DNA of 64,000 nt from Acridotheres tristis (Eukaryota > Chordata > Aves > Passeriformes > Sturnidae). The position numbers were made by a program, and so were the translations under genes. Below the pieces are notes generated by a model. The model ran no database searches. It worked only from the letters and a program-made list of their open reading frames with translations, and was not told the origin of the DNA. This document shows, piece by piece, positions 13,501 to 25,084 of this stretch; the stretch's first letter is position 1; every line of letters starts with the position of its first letter. The stretch covers positions 2,604,001 through 2,668,000 of the forward strand of contig CM072884.1 of NCBI GenBank assembly GCA_037013685.1. The letters run 5' to 3'.

Positions 13501-13799
13501 GCTCTGCCCAGGCTCCTGAGCAAGAAAATGCTCTGAGAGAAGTTTTTAAATAAGGGCAAATTCACCAAGAGTTGCTGAGATTAATGCTGTGCAAGCAGCA
13601 GCTTCTCTTTGGGATCTGTATCATTGGTGGTATTATTCCTGCAAGGACTCTAAGTGACATCTCATGTATTTTTTTTTTCCCTTATTGAGGCTCGTTTGCT
13701 GTATTCACCCTAAGTCAGCCTAACTTCGAGAAAATGAAGGAAAATCTGCACCACAAATAATGAAGAGGAAAGTTGATTTGAAGCTTTTCTTGTACTTGC
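10541..13799. other. Non-coding DNA between repeat copies, right part
   Basis: No gene is supported here. The interval is unique, A+T-rich sequence with an octamer motif at 11608-11615 and a T-rich tract at 13355-13384. The part at 12410-12700 is slightly richer in G+C. Its minus-strand open frame of 114 codons shows no recognisable domain. Confidence 0.6.
13355..13384. repeat. T/G-rich simple tract
   Basis: T runs separated by G or GG end in a 12-base T run. This is simple sequence with no element body identified. Confidence 0.7.
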
Positions 13800-13917
13800 T
13801 TTTTCCCTTCTGGCATTTTATTGGTGGCAATGAAATAACTGGATCTGTCAAGTTCATAATCTGCAAAAAGTACTTAACTTTATTTTGTGTGATAACATAA
13901 AATAAGCAAGTTCTGAT
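13800..13917 (+). repeat. 118-bp direct repeat, copy B
   Basis: This is the same-orientation partner of 9120-9237, exactly 4,680 bp downstream. It has no indels relative to copy A, and mismatches are spread along the length with more towards the 3' end. Left of the alignment, a TTGTA motif followed by T-rich sequence in both copies hints that homology once extended further. No open frame or promoter is evident. Confidence 0.85.
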
Positions 13918-14454
13918 ATGTCAAAAATATTATTAGGACAAGAGAAATCATCTCTATAAAATAACTTCATCTGTTCCAAAATTTTTGTGTTTTTTGCTTC
14001 TCTCTAATTATCTGTACATATGTACGTACATGCAAACTTTTATAAAAGGGGGAGGATGAATGGAGACTTATAAAGTATATTTTTATCTTTCACTCTTGAA
14101 ATAGTTGTCAGCTGAGATTATGCAAATATCACAGGGAATGAAGCAAGTTTCTGTAGTGATTAAGAAGGTCTTAAAAATAACACCTGGTAGATCTGCCCTG
14201 AGAGCAGTTTTTTCTTGGATAAAGTTGGTTGAGTTTCATTTGTTTCCTTTGAGGTTGGTTTGTTTGTTTGTTAACTTGATCAATTTTTGTTTGGTTTAAG
14301 AAATGGATGGCAGAGGACACTGAAATGTATTTCAGGACTAAAATGTAATTGCATTAACTTGCTGAGACCTGAGGTTGTGTTTTAGATGTACCCCTCTCCA
14401 ATTTCTTGTGATAATCTGGTTTTTCTGTACTCAGTAAGAGGAACAATGCATTGT
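13918..14454. other. Non-coding spacer before the inverted repeat
   Basis: A+T-rich, with a TTTG-type simple stretch near 14250-14275 and a palindrome-like ACATATGTACGTACAT stretch near 14016-14032. No gene is supported. Confidence 0.6.
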
Positions 14455-14557
14455 GTATTTACAAGACAAGACACCACAGAATTTTCCAAAATTCTTTTGC
14501 ATTGTGTCCTTATTTCCCTCTCTAAAACATGCTAAGGGTGTCATGTCTTGTAAATAC
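14455..14557. repeat. 103-bp inverted-repeat structure with 21-bp arms
   Basis: The left arm (14455-14475, starting GTATTTACAAGAC) is the reverse complement of the right arm (14537-14557, ending GTCTTGTAAATAC) at 20 of 21 positions. The arms enclose a 61-bp loop, which itself contains a short GAATTTT/AAAATTC inverted pair. TGCATTGTGT also occurs twice in direct orientation, at 14447-14456 and 14498-14507. The size and arms would suit a foldback or MITE-like element, or a transcript hairpin with a large loop. No clear target-site duplication is seen. The family is not recognised. Confidence 0.75.
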
Positions 14558-16180
14558 ATATTTTGGTGTTGCAACAGTTTATATCTCTTTTCTTTTCTTT
14601 CTCCAGTGTTCATGTTGGGTATCTTGGGAGATGAAAATTTTCTGTCTGCAGTTTGTTCAGGGGGGGATTATTAATTTATTAGTGCTTCCCAAACATTAAT
14701 TAATTTATTTTCATATCAGTCAGTTCCCGTACACAGACAGAAAAATGAGTGCTAGAAAAGAAAATGAAAATTGCTCTGTCAAAATCTGTGACTGAGGAGA
14801 AAGAGTGATATTTTCTGGGCCAATTTACACATCCAAAATTGTATGAGTAATTTCAGTATTAATCATTAGCATTTTTAGCTGTTACGATTCTGTTGGACTA
14901 GAAAAAGATGAAGCAAAAGCAATGTATTCTCTTTTGGTACTTCTAGTTAAACCACCTTAGGGTAGTTACTCACTATTTAATGCAAATTTTATATTAAAAC
15001 AGCTGCTTGCAAACTGTTTTTCAGTGTTAAATCTTCACCTCTAACCATGACATGCCTTCCATATGGAATAGAGATTCTGTATCCTATTTAAACTTGCAAG
15101 TTTTCACCTGGGTATTTTCTGTTACTTGATCATTTTTTAATCCACCTGATTTTTTTTGTTCCGTCTAATCTTTGTGTATGGCCACGTGGCCAAATGCTGT
15201 CATAGATCACTTTCTATGTCCCTCGGTAAGTTCACATGACTTTGCAAAATAAAATCTCCGGATTTTCTCAGTCAGATCATTCATATGTTCCATGTAAATG
15301 GATGAACACTGTGGTACTGTGGCAACTTTAATAATCTTTGGCATCATTTGTATAAATTCCAGGAATGACTGGTGTTGGCATATTATTGATGGTGCTTACT
15401 GAAACTCATGTTTGTCCCTCCAAAGTATCTCTGTGTTCCTGTTTTGTTGGTGTGTTTTGGACAGTGATGCTCAGGAAATACAAGATTTTTGATGGAACTG
15501 CAAAGTGAGGGCTTTATTCCTTGCAGTCAGGCAACTGCACTAAGCTTACATGGGGTTTATTTCCCATCTGCCTGGGTTACAGCTAGCTCAGAAATGTTTG
15601 CAGTGTAATAGCTGCTGAGTTAGCTCTGTGAGGAGCAGACACAGAGAAATAACCACTGCAGTCTAGACAGTCTCAAGGAGAACGTGGGGGTTCCTTAAAT
15701 TAGAATAATGCTGTGCTCTCAGGAGAAAATGTGTTCAGCTCTGGCGCCTCTTGTTCCTCCCTTGTGTTAGAGAGTGCTGGCACAGCTCTCCATGGGACTC
15801 CTGAGCTGAATTCAGGCTAAAAAAATTAAATTAAAAAAGAAGAGAAAAAAAAATCCTATCTCCTTTGTTCAACTTCTTTTGTGTATATATTAGACAGTGC
15901 AGCTCCAGAAATGCTGTTCCAGTGTGAGAGAACCTGGATTCCTATCCAGGATTCCCATCCTGGGGATGAAAAACTCCTGGGGAGCACATGCAGACAAGAG
16001 AAGGTGGTCCAGGCAAATGTCCCTTTATACCCTAAAGCAGCATTTTGGTGTTTAAACCAAGTACTTCAGCCCAAGCCTAAGCAGTGCCTGTCTTGTGTGA
16101 GTAAAGCTTTAGTTGCCTGTTGGTGTCTGGTTTGAGATCTGCTCAGCCCACAGCAACTGCCCCAAAGAGGACCAGAGGTT
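14558..16180. other. Non-coding A+T-rich DNA
   Basis: No gene is supported. An octamer motif ATGCAAAT sits at 14980-14987, and an A-rich stretch lies at 15820-15853. Short open frames here show no domain. Confidence 0.6.
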
Positions 16181-16181
16181 G

Positions 16182-16276
16182 GTGAGATTTCTCCTCCTTT
16201 TTTTGGGTGAGATTTCTCCTCCTTTTTCGTGAGTCTTCCTCTCCTTTTTTGTGAGTATTCTCCTCTTTCTTGTGAG
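16182..16276. repeat. Degenerate pyrimidine-rich minisatellite, about four units
   Basis: GTGAG recurs at 16182, 16207, 16229, 16251 and 16272 (spacing 25, 22, 22 and 21), each time followed by a TTCTCCTC-like core and a T run. The first two units are nearly identical and the later ones have diverged. On the minus strand it is a purine-rich tract, which could in principle form triplex-type DNA. Each unit also pairs a GTGAG donor-like word with a pyrimidine tract, but I see no exon. Confidence 0.85.
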
Positions 16277-18984
16277 GAATTTCCAGGAGCCAAACCAGAG
16301 CCCAAAGGCTGTAGGATTGGGATTTTCAATCTTGTTTTTCAGCCTTGTTTCAGACAAGGCAAAGGACCCTGTGAAGTTCATCTCTCCTAACACCAGGTAT
16401 CAAGGAAAACCTGGTTCCTCCCCATTCTAAGCTCTTCTACTCTCAGGGCTCTCCCCTCTTGAAAAACTTACTCCCTGCTGCTTGTCTTATTCACAGGAAG
16501 TTTGGAGCTTTCCAATTAGACTGATGTAAAAATCTTTGCAATGAGAAATTTTATATTTCCTACAGCAAGTTCACAGTTTCAGAGCAGAACCCCAACTCTC
16601 CATTTGGGGCTATTTTTTAAGTGAAGACATGTGACACTGAATCCCCATCATGTCACTTAGTGCTTTTGCCTTGATAGAGACTGATCTGGCATTTTTCTAG
16701 GCCAAGGAAGCAAAATATTTTTAATTACTCTGAGCATATCTTGCTCGTCAAGGTTTTGATTTTTTTCTGATGAGCTTTGTAGTTCTGAATTTTTCAATTT
16801 TATTCCTAATGGATATTCCTGTATGGATATTTGGAGGTACCTGCTGGATTAATTTTGCTCTAGCACAGCTGTAGGGAATAACTGCACAAATCCAGGCTCC
16901 TGTGTTTAACATGTCATTGTCAGAACTTCATACCAGTATTTGTGTTCAGTTCCACACTGAGGGAAGCATCTTTGGTGGAAAACACTTTATGTATATGGAT
17001 GGCGAGGTGCAGGCAAAATTAGGAATTGGTATCTGCTGGCTTCTTGGGAGCAAAATATGTTAGTGAAAAATATTTTTCTGAAAGAAATTCTGACTAGCGC
17101 TTTTTTTAGTTCCTTTTTAGCTTGTGTATCACACAGTAAGTCCTACCACAATCCAGTTCTGTTTCTTCTCCTTTGCAAACACCCTTTTAATGTTAGCCCT
17201 CTGTTCAGCTACTGCACAATCCCCTTGGATTGCCCTCAGCACTATTAAATATTGCAGCAGCATTCTTTCTTGACTTTGCTGATGTTAAAAAAGAAATGTT
17301 TGTTCTAGTTTGGTTTTTTCCCCCCCGTTTATTTCTGTGAGTATTCTGCTTTAAGCCTACTTTGTGGAGCTTCTGCCTGGAGGCCGCCAAGAACTGAAGC
17401 AGGTGTTTCAGGGGTCAGCTGTCAAGTGTTTGGTTACAAAGGTGGTGGGTCCTGAAGGAAGCAGGTGAGGAAGGAACTGGAGTCTTGCTGATGTGTTTAA
17501 CAGCTCTGAGGGACACACTGTCCCAAAAGCAAACTCGGGGAGGGGGGGCACTGTGGTCAGGTGTCAGAAATGTTTACAGAATTAATTTTACTCTCTCGTG
17601 GGTTGCAAGGAGGAAGCCCTTCCACATCCTCACTTTCTGCCTTGCTCATTCTCCTGCTGCAGCTCCCCCGGTGTGACACATTTGTTTATTGCAGCAGTGC
17701 TGATGGAAACCAGGTCGCAGGGGCACTGGGATTGTACAGACACAGCACAAAGCCTGTCCCAAAGGTTTTATTCATTAAGCAAGCATTAATATCTTTCTCA
17801 GCTTCTCGCAGCTTTTGGGGCCATTGTCTGACGTTTTGGCGAGTGTGTAGCTCTCTCAACTTGCTTGCAGTCAGTCCTCTTTGAAATATCTGTGTTACAG
17901 CTTCATTTGAAAATTCTGTATGCAGAATGACTGAGTTTTTAATATATATGCAACAGGGTAACTTCTGGGGTAGTTTTAATGAGAGAGGTTTTTGCTCAGA
18001 ACACAGTTAGGAATGGAGCCACGGATCATCCCAGCACTAATCTGTTTGTAAAAGAAAAATGAGGAATGGTCTGTTTGTGACATGCTCCCAGCACAAGGGA
18101 AGATTGCTGTCTCACTTGGGTCATGGTGATGGGGAGCAGGGGGCTGGGAGGATGTGAAATTTAGCAACTGAATAAAGATGGCCTTGCTCTGCAAAAAGCA
18201 CTTTGCTGAACAAATTCGTGAGTGCTCACAGTTTCCATTTTCATTCCTTCTGCACTTATTTCTATGCCACCCCCCTAAACTGATCAATGCTTTGTGTCAG
18301 ACAGGCTGGAATCTATCAGGGTCTATTTCAATCCCTCAGGTGAATCCTGAGGATGACTTTTTTCCCCACCACCCAGGCCATGTGAAATTAAGGAATATAA
18401 TCTGTCTGTTTCTCTGGACACCGTCATCAGCTGCCCTGATATTTTTGTAACTTCAAGTGTTTGGCTGGAGGTTTGCTAGATTTTGGTGTTTGTTTTTTTT
18501 TCATTATTAAACACTACTGGGATTTTTCTTACTGGCACACAAAGGTTGATGCTCAGTTGATTGGGGGGAAAAGCTGCTTAAAAATTAAATGACTCTTGTA
18601 CCACTGTTGAAATCAATAGGGCAGCCTCAGCCTGCAGCACATGAAAATTTTCCTTATGGTTAAAAAAAGGTAGGGAGTAATAATTATTTCAAAATAGCTC
18701 AGATTCTGTTCCCAGCTAACAAAGGTGGCTTTTAAAAAAAATTTCCTTGCACTGCTCTGAACTGATGACTGTGATACCAAATGGAAACATTCATTTAAAT
18801 GTTATTTGAATAATGATTGCTAAAACCATTTCTATCTCTATCTCATTTCTGCTAATAAAACATCTTCATTTTTAATGAAATGCTGTCTGCACAAACTAAT
18901 TTACAGCAAAATATTCCTTATTTTTTGCAATTATTAAGACAAAGGAGTACATTTGTGACATTATTAAAGCATCATCAACAAATT
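16277..18984. other. Non-coding DNA
   Basis: No gene is supported. There is a T6-C7 run at 17314-17326 and a G-rich word near 17536-17549. The rest is unique A+T-rich sequence. The open frame at 17561-17884 (107 codons) has no domain and overlaps other open frames in the same place. Confidence 0.6.
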
Positions 18985-19115
18985 AGTTACCTTATCTGTT
19001 CTCTATCTGCATAATCCCCATACCCCTGTCACCATGTTTACAAATCCAAACGAATGTTATGCAGCCCAGATCTAATTAATTTTGGATTAGTCTTCCAGAC
19101 ACATGTAGCTCTGAT
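18985..19115. promoter_or_regulatory. Candidate regulatory element with paired homeodomain sites
   Basis: Two K50-type homeodomain words face each other: TAATCC at 19012-19017 and GGATTA at 19084-19089. Between them are a forkhead-type TGTTTAC (19035-19041) and a TAATTA core (19073-19078). The combination resembles developmental enhancers bound by OTX/PITX, FOX and other homeodomain factors. This is motif reading only. Such short words occur often in A+T-rich DNA, and conservation cannot be seen from one sequence. Confidence 0.25.
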
Positions 19116-22100
19116 CAAAATAATCTGTGTTCTCTCTTTTTTTTGACCCCTGGAGTGTTCTGTTTGTCAGGGGATGTGCTGGAACACGAATATCAACAAG
19201 CAGGTTAATCCTTGGGCTGTCACTTTTTCCGGATCTGCAGCATCCTGAGCTTTGCTGCTGGAAACCTCCGAGATCCAGGGAATGTCAGGGAGCAAATCAG
19301 TGTCATGTGGGGCTTAGGGCAGGTTGAGATCTGACTAGACATCTAAGCAATCCAGCATGGTGTGTAATGAAAATAGTCTGCTGAAATGGCTTTTCAAAAA
19401 GATCTGGCATCCTCTCGTGCTCTTCTTGAAGGGAAGGAGCCAACTGGAAGATATATTTGAAAGGAAAGCTGAGCTGCTATAAATTTCCAATGGGTAATGG
19501 GAAATTTAGGTGATGGTGATTGGGTGATTTATTTGGTTTTATGCATCCTCTGACAGGGCAGCTATCTGGGACTTCTGTTCCATGTTCATGGCACGATCAA
19601 AAGGTTTAAATGGGAAAATCAGCTTCCCCCATCCAAGATTTTGTGGTGACTGAGGGGGGAAAGAAGTGAAGATACTGTGCATTCAAATAATTAAATGCAT
19701 TCATTGCATCTAGTAATTAATTTACTATAACATAAAGTCATCTCCCAAAATAGATGGTCTGCAAAGAACTTCTTGTGGAAGGCTGTTAATCAAAACAGGA
19801 ACTCAATTCCTTTTTCCTTTTTCCAGAAAGGTTTGTAACCAAAAAGAGGGAGAGAACAGCTGGACAATGACTGTTTTTTCCAGTGAATGCAGATTAATTC
19901 AGGTTGTGTTTTTCTTTCAGGTTTCCCCTCAAACCAGATTCATTGTCACCCCACCATGCTCCCTCAGAGTGCAGAGCTCTTCCTCTTTGACTTGTGGTCA
20001 CCCTGTGGGTCACAGCTGCTGGCATGAGCTTGCTACCAGCTCGTGGAGAACCAGTGTCAGTGATTAAATGGCTTTTCCCTCCCCTGTGCCCTGAGGTACC
20101 AGGCTTCTAGATTAATATCAGGCTTTAAACCATTGTCCCAGTTGCACAGAATTGGCTATGACAAGGCAGCTTTATTTATGTATCACTGCAAACACTATTG
20201 AGCTGCCTTTTCTTCTGTGCCTATCTTTAATGAGTAATTCTGCAAGGCTGGATGGAGACTGACTGATTAAGCTGGTGTTACAGAGAGCTTTGATTGGAGA
20301 TGTGCCAGAGCGTGTGCCAAGTGAGACACTGCAGATCTTGCTCTCTATGCTTCAGTCAAGCTCAGCTTTTGATAAATATATAGAAGCACCCTGTAGCTGA
20401 GATGTTTTACCACCCTGAAATAAAAAATCATATACCTTTCCTACAAGAGAAGTTGGAGTAGCTGCAGTAATTTTTGGCAAATGCATACAAATCTGCATCT
20501 GCTTGTAGGCTGCCAAAAATGAGGAAGGAACAGAGATGCTGAAATAAAGTTTTGGTGAAAATTTGGCTCTAAGGCCCAGCTGCTGCAAGTACTCTAGCAT
20601 GAGTTTAATTCTGTGTGTGTGATCAGCATTACTGTGAGTTTAACAGAGGTGTTAAGCATAAGGAGAAGTGAAAACTTGTGTAAATTTTGCTGAGAGAGGG
20701 GTTTATTTGTGAGCCTCAGCATAAACAAGATAAATCTGGTCATGCACAAAAGAACGTGTTCCTCAGAGTTGTTACATGATGAAGTTGGGCTTAGATTATT
20801 TTCTTCCTTTGAGAGAAACCTAGAATCAGTCTCTGAAGAGCAACAGCTAGAAAGGATAGGGGGAAATAAGGCTTCAAAGTCACTCTAGAAAACAAAAGGT
20901 GCCAAAAATAATATTAAACTGATGTCTTTAGTGTTCATTTCTTATTCTGCCTGCCTGGTCAGTTATCACTGGATGCAATGGCTGAAAGAATTGTTTGGGA
21001 ATGCAATAATTTTATGTATTGCCTTCTGCTCCTCCCTTATGTCAAATGTCTGAAACCAGCAATTTCTTAGGGCCTTTGATGAAAATCAAGGTGTGCAGAT
21101 ATTTGAATTAATGGGGTGATACTTGGACTTCCTGGTGTTCGGATTATATTGGTGGTATTTAAGAACAACTTCTCAAGGGTCAGACCCGTTGTGCTAGACA
21201 CCATATGGTTACTTTGCCCTGTGATTTTCGATTTCTCACTGAAAAACTACAAAAACCATCTTTTACCCCACTAAACTGACTGCATCAATACAGCTATCTC
21301 TTTAAAGCTTAAGTTTAGGCAGAAAACTAACAAAAACACGAAGGAAATTTATGAGAGGAATAAACATGAAGTGTTAACTGGCAAATATGCACAAAAGGTA
21401 GAATAGGAAAGAAAAAATGGCAGCAGATATTGATGTTATGACAACTCCTCTTTTAGATTGAAAAAACAACCCCTAGAAAAGATTAATTACATTGTTAAGT
21501 AGTGCAACTTTTAGTAGCTGAAAAACCCAGAGGGCTCAATTCATCTTTGTATTTTGTCTTGAGTAGAGAGTGTCAAATGATGATGCAAGATAGGAAACAC
21601 TGATGGATGGGATTGAGCCTTTTTTCTGAATTATGATGGTGCTGCAAATCTGTGCTGTTCTCCTGACCTTGGTGTAACATCAGCTGATGGCAGCTGAGAA
21701 TTTGGTCCCTTGTTGAAATTGAACTTATATAACCTTTCTCAAGAGAACAATCAGCATTATTTTGTGTAAGAAGATGAAGAAAAATCTGAAATCTAGACAG
21801 GGAAGTAAATCAAATCTCTTGTGTAGAGAACAGAAAGGTAAACTAATGTTTCCTGATGGGAAGGAACATGTGCTGCTTCATGTACAAAAGAGGAGTCACA
21901 TTCCCCCACAAAAGAGACTATGTATTTAACCAATCTTTTGACGGACATTAACAGCAGAATTTACCCAATTTGGCTTCGATTTTTTTACAGGAATGCACAA
22001 AACTCCAGGTCAAATACTGCTAGAGTCAGGGAAAACCGAAGTGGTGGTGATGGACATTGTGTGGCTTTATTTCTGAGTGGGGTTGAGGTGTGGACCCTCA

Positions 22101-22134
22101 GACCTTCTGAATGTACAAAACCTTGCACAGCCCC
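19116..22134. other. Non-coding DNA
   Basis: No gene is supported. The TTTTTCTTTCAG acceptor-like site at about 19909-19920 is followed by sequence open in one frame to 20067, but no known protein or donor site supports an exon. A small inverted word, GGGTC-A-GACCC, lies at 21177-21187. Confidence 0.6.
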
Positions 22135-22163
22135 ACATATGGCAAGGATCCAGATTGATTATG

Positions 22164-22181
22164 ATTTAATCATGATTAAAT
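22164..22181. promoter_or_regulatory. 18-bp perfect palindrome with paired homeodomain cores
   Basis: ATTTAATCATGATTAAAT reads the same on both strands. It holds two TAATCA/TGATTA cores back to back and lies in a run of related words (GATTGATTATGATT before it, TAATCAA after it). The geometry would suit a homodimer of a paired-like or TALE-associated homeodomain protein. A+T-rich chance palindromes of this length are unusual but not excluded. Confidence 0.35.
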
Positions 22182-23050
22182 AATCAACTCATCTCTGTTA
22201 TAATTGAAGGTCATGTGCAATGATTCAGCTTCATGAAGAATGTCCAAAACAGAACTGGAGGGATGCTTGGGAGAAGGCTTCTTTCATATTTTTCCAGAGC
22301 ACATAAACTTAAACAACACATTTTAATATTACAGGGAGCTCAAGTAGCCCTTCTGCACAAGGGAGGACAAGTCTTTTTGAGTGGTCCTGTGAGAATATAA
22401 CTTGTTCTTCCTGTCTAACCTGAGAAGGATGAAAAGACAGAAACATCAAAATATTCCACTCCCTGATGAATCTGTGTCACTCTGGTTACACCAGACAGAT
22501 ACCCACTTATTTTATTTTGCAGTGATAATAAAATGTGCTGGGATTGCAGAAGGCTTTCAGCTGCTGCTGTCTCATGAACAGCTCTGTGCTCCTTTGAAGC
22601 AGTTTGTCACCACAGCAGAGGAGGTTCCTCCTCCCTGCCCTGCTGCATTCCTGTCACAGTGTTCTACAAAGACTGTGTCTCTCCCCTTCCCCTGAACGGC
22701 ACAGGGACATTAGCATGAAAACGAGGACTTTGTTCCTTAAGTGTTCATCCATTCCTCCAGCTTATCCTCCCACCTGAAGTCCTCATCTGTGGCATCAATG
22801 AGTTTCCCTGGAAATTGGTTTGATGAGGCTGCTTAAGTGCAATCCACTTACGTATTATATGCAATAATCTCTCCATAATTATAGACCTCCCTTTATTATT
22901 ATGACATCTTTTAACACTTTTGAAGTTCCCTCAGTCTCATAATTCAGCTTCATTGACCGGAAAACAAAGAAACCCACCAGCTGCAGAGTTAAAATCATGA
23001 TGCTGTTGGCTTTAATCTCTCTTTAATCATTAAAATATAAATTAGCACTT
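22182..23050. other. Non-coding DNA with A+T-rich, enhancer-like stretch
   Basis: No gene is supported. The part at 22835-23045 is rich in ATTA, TAAT and ATAATTATA words interrupted by ordinary sequence, as in many vertebrate conserved non-coding elements. This is an impression from texture only, and conservation is not testable here. Confidence 0.45.
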
Positions 23051-25064
23051 GTACTCGTTACTTCCCAAGCAGCTTTCTCTTCTGGATTTCTTTCATCCTC
23101 TGCTCACAACTGCCACCTGCTTTTTCTGGTGGCCTGCCTTACACCAGGGAGGAGATTCCTTCCCAGGGTTTGTCAAGAACAAGGTTCAGGGGCCTTAACA
23201 GCAAAAAATCATGGTACAGGAGAGGAGTTGAGCAAGTACAGAAGAGTGGGTCAAGGCTGTGGACATCTCTGTCATAAGGACACTCCTTTGGTACATCCAT
23301 TTTTACCTGGGGAGGTAGGAAGTTTTTGAAGCCTCTTTGGGGAAGTTTTGAGCCAAAATCGGATGCATGGCACACACCACTTGTGCTAAATTTCCTTGCA
23401 TATCCTCTGGCAGGGCTCAAGGTTGTTTTGGTTTCATAGAAGTTTCCTCTAAGTGAAAAGTTGCTTTATTTCTAATGCAGTGAAGTGTTTAAACACGTGC
23501 TGCTTGTCCACAGTTAGTTGTTACCTGAAATCCTACATCAGGAGGAGATTTTCTGTTCATAGCTGCATCTCCATCCCAGCCAAGAGCAACTCTGGAGGAA
23601 AGGATGTGTTATCTTCCAATGGGATGGGATATTTCAAACACCAGGGTTTGGTACACAGCTCTTAAGGCTCACAACTCTCTGTGTGGAAGAGCTTTAGTGT
23701 TACATGCACAGCTCTGGGTACAAAGCATGATTTGCTGAGCTGTGAGAAAGGCTGAAGTAATGGAAAAATCATACAGCACATCTGACTTAATTGTGTCCCT
23801 TATGGAATACCTAAATGATGTGCAAAGGGATGATCCTAATTAAGAAAGGCTCAATCTGTTGGTTAAATCTTAGAAATTTTCTTTTCTTCCTTATTATCTG
23901 AGCTTCTTTCTACATTTCCTAAATGTGCAAGACAAAATTTAAAGCTTAAATCAGTGAAAGATATACTGTGTCTGGATTTTGTGCATTCATGATATTTTCC
24001 ACAAACTTTGAACATGATATGGTTTGGTCCATGGCCAGTTCTTAAAACAAAGCCTTTTTTATTATTATTATTTAAAAAAATAAAAAAGTCTATCTTCTAT
24101 GATATTGCTCAGGCTATATGAATTAGACATGTGAAACTGTGGCTCCATTGAAAACAGATTTTTTTCTCCAATAAATGCTGAGGAAGCAGTTTTATTCTCT
24201 GCCAGAATGAGATAGTTATAACATCTCTGAAAATAATCTTCCTAATTTTGACAATACTACAAAAATCCTGGTTTGTTTTACCACGCATAAGAACTGGCTG
24301 TACATAATTTGTGATGTCTTAAAAGGATATCCAGGGCTCTATTTATCTTTCACTTCAATAAGCAGAGAATTGGAAAAGAACAACAGAAAGAAGCAACAGA
24401 TGTGCTTGGGTATTTGAGCAGAACCCCATTAAGGAAGACTCAGTGTGGTTTATTGGAATTTCAGTGCTGTAAAGCCAAGCACATGTGACTTTATGGGGAG
24501 CCCAAAATTTGTCAAATACAACAGGAACATCATTCAAAGTGGAACAGCTCTGTGCCTGGCAGCATAATAACCTGCCACAGGCAAGCAAAAAATACAAGGG
24601 GTGGGTGGAGGCAGAAGGTCCCTGAGCAAAACCACAAAACTGTAGGATTGTTCTTAGAGCTTCACTGGGCACCACTGAGAAGGGCCCAGCTCCATTTTAT
24701 TTGCACCCTTCTGTTGGACATTTATTCACATTGATAAGATCCCCCTGAGCCTTTTCAGAGCTTCCAGGGCCCCAGCTGTCCCAAACTCTCCTTGTGTTTC
24801 AGATGCTGCAGGCCCTTAATTACCTTCACAGACCTCTGGTGGACTCTTTCCAGGAAGTCCATTTCACTTCCACTTTCCTCTGTGCTTAGCAACCCTCCCC
24901 AGTAATGGAAATTTGGGGTCTGGAACAGAAAGTGATGTTGCCAGGATCAGCCCTACTGTCATTCCTGCTATCAGCCCACCCTCCCAAGGGAGTTAATGCC
25001 ATACAAGAAAAATGGTTCTGCAAGAGCAGCACACCTGCTTAGCTCTGCTTGGAGGATGGTTTTC
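23051..25064. other. Non-coding DNA
   Basis: No gene is supported. Short open frames on both strands (for example 24355-24675 on the minus strand, 106 codons) show no recognisable domain. GC is slightly higher at 24740-25010. Confidence 0.6.
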
Positions 25065-25084
25065 CTTTCTTTCTTTCTTTCTTT
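25065..25084. repeat. (CTTT)5 microsatellite
   Basis: Five uninterrupted CTTT units are followed by an imperfect TCTT end. Length polymorphism would be expected. Confidence 0.9.

Noticed and set aside
9238..13799. Idea that the 118-bp repeats are LTRs of an endogenous retrovirus
   Set aside because: No gag, pol or env remnants, primer-binding site or polypurine tract could be recognised between them. The repeats are short for LTRs and lack clear TG...CA ends.
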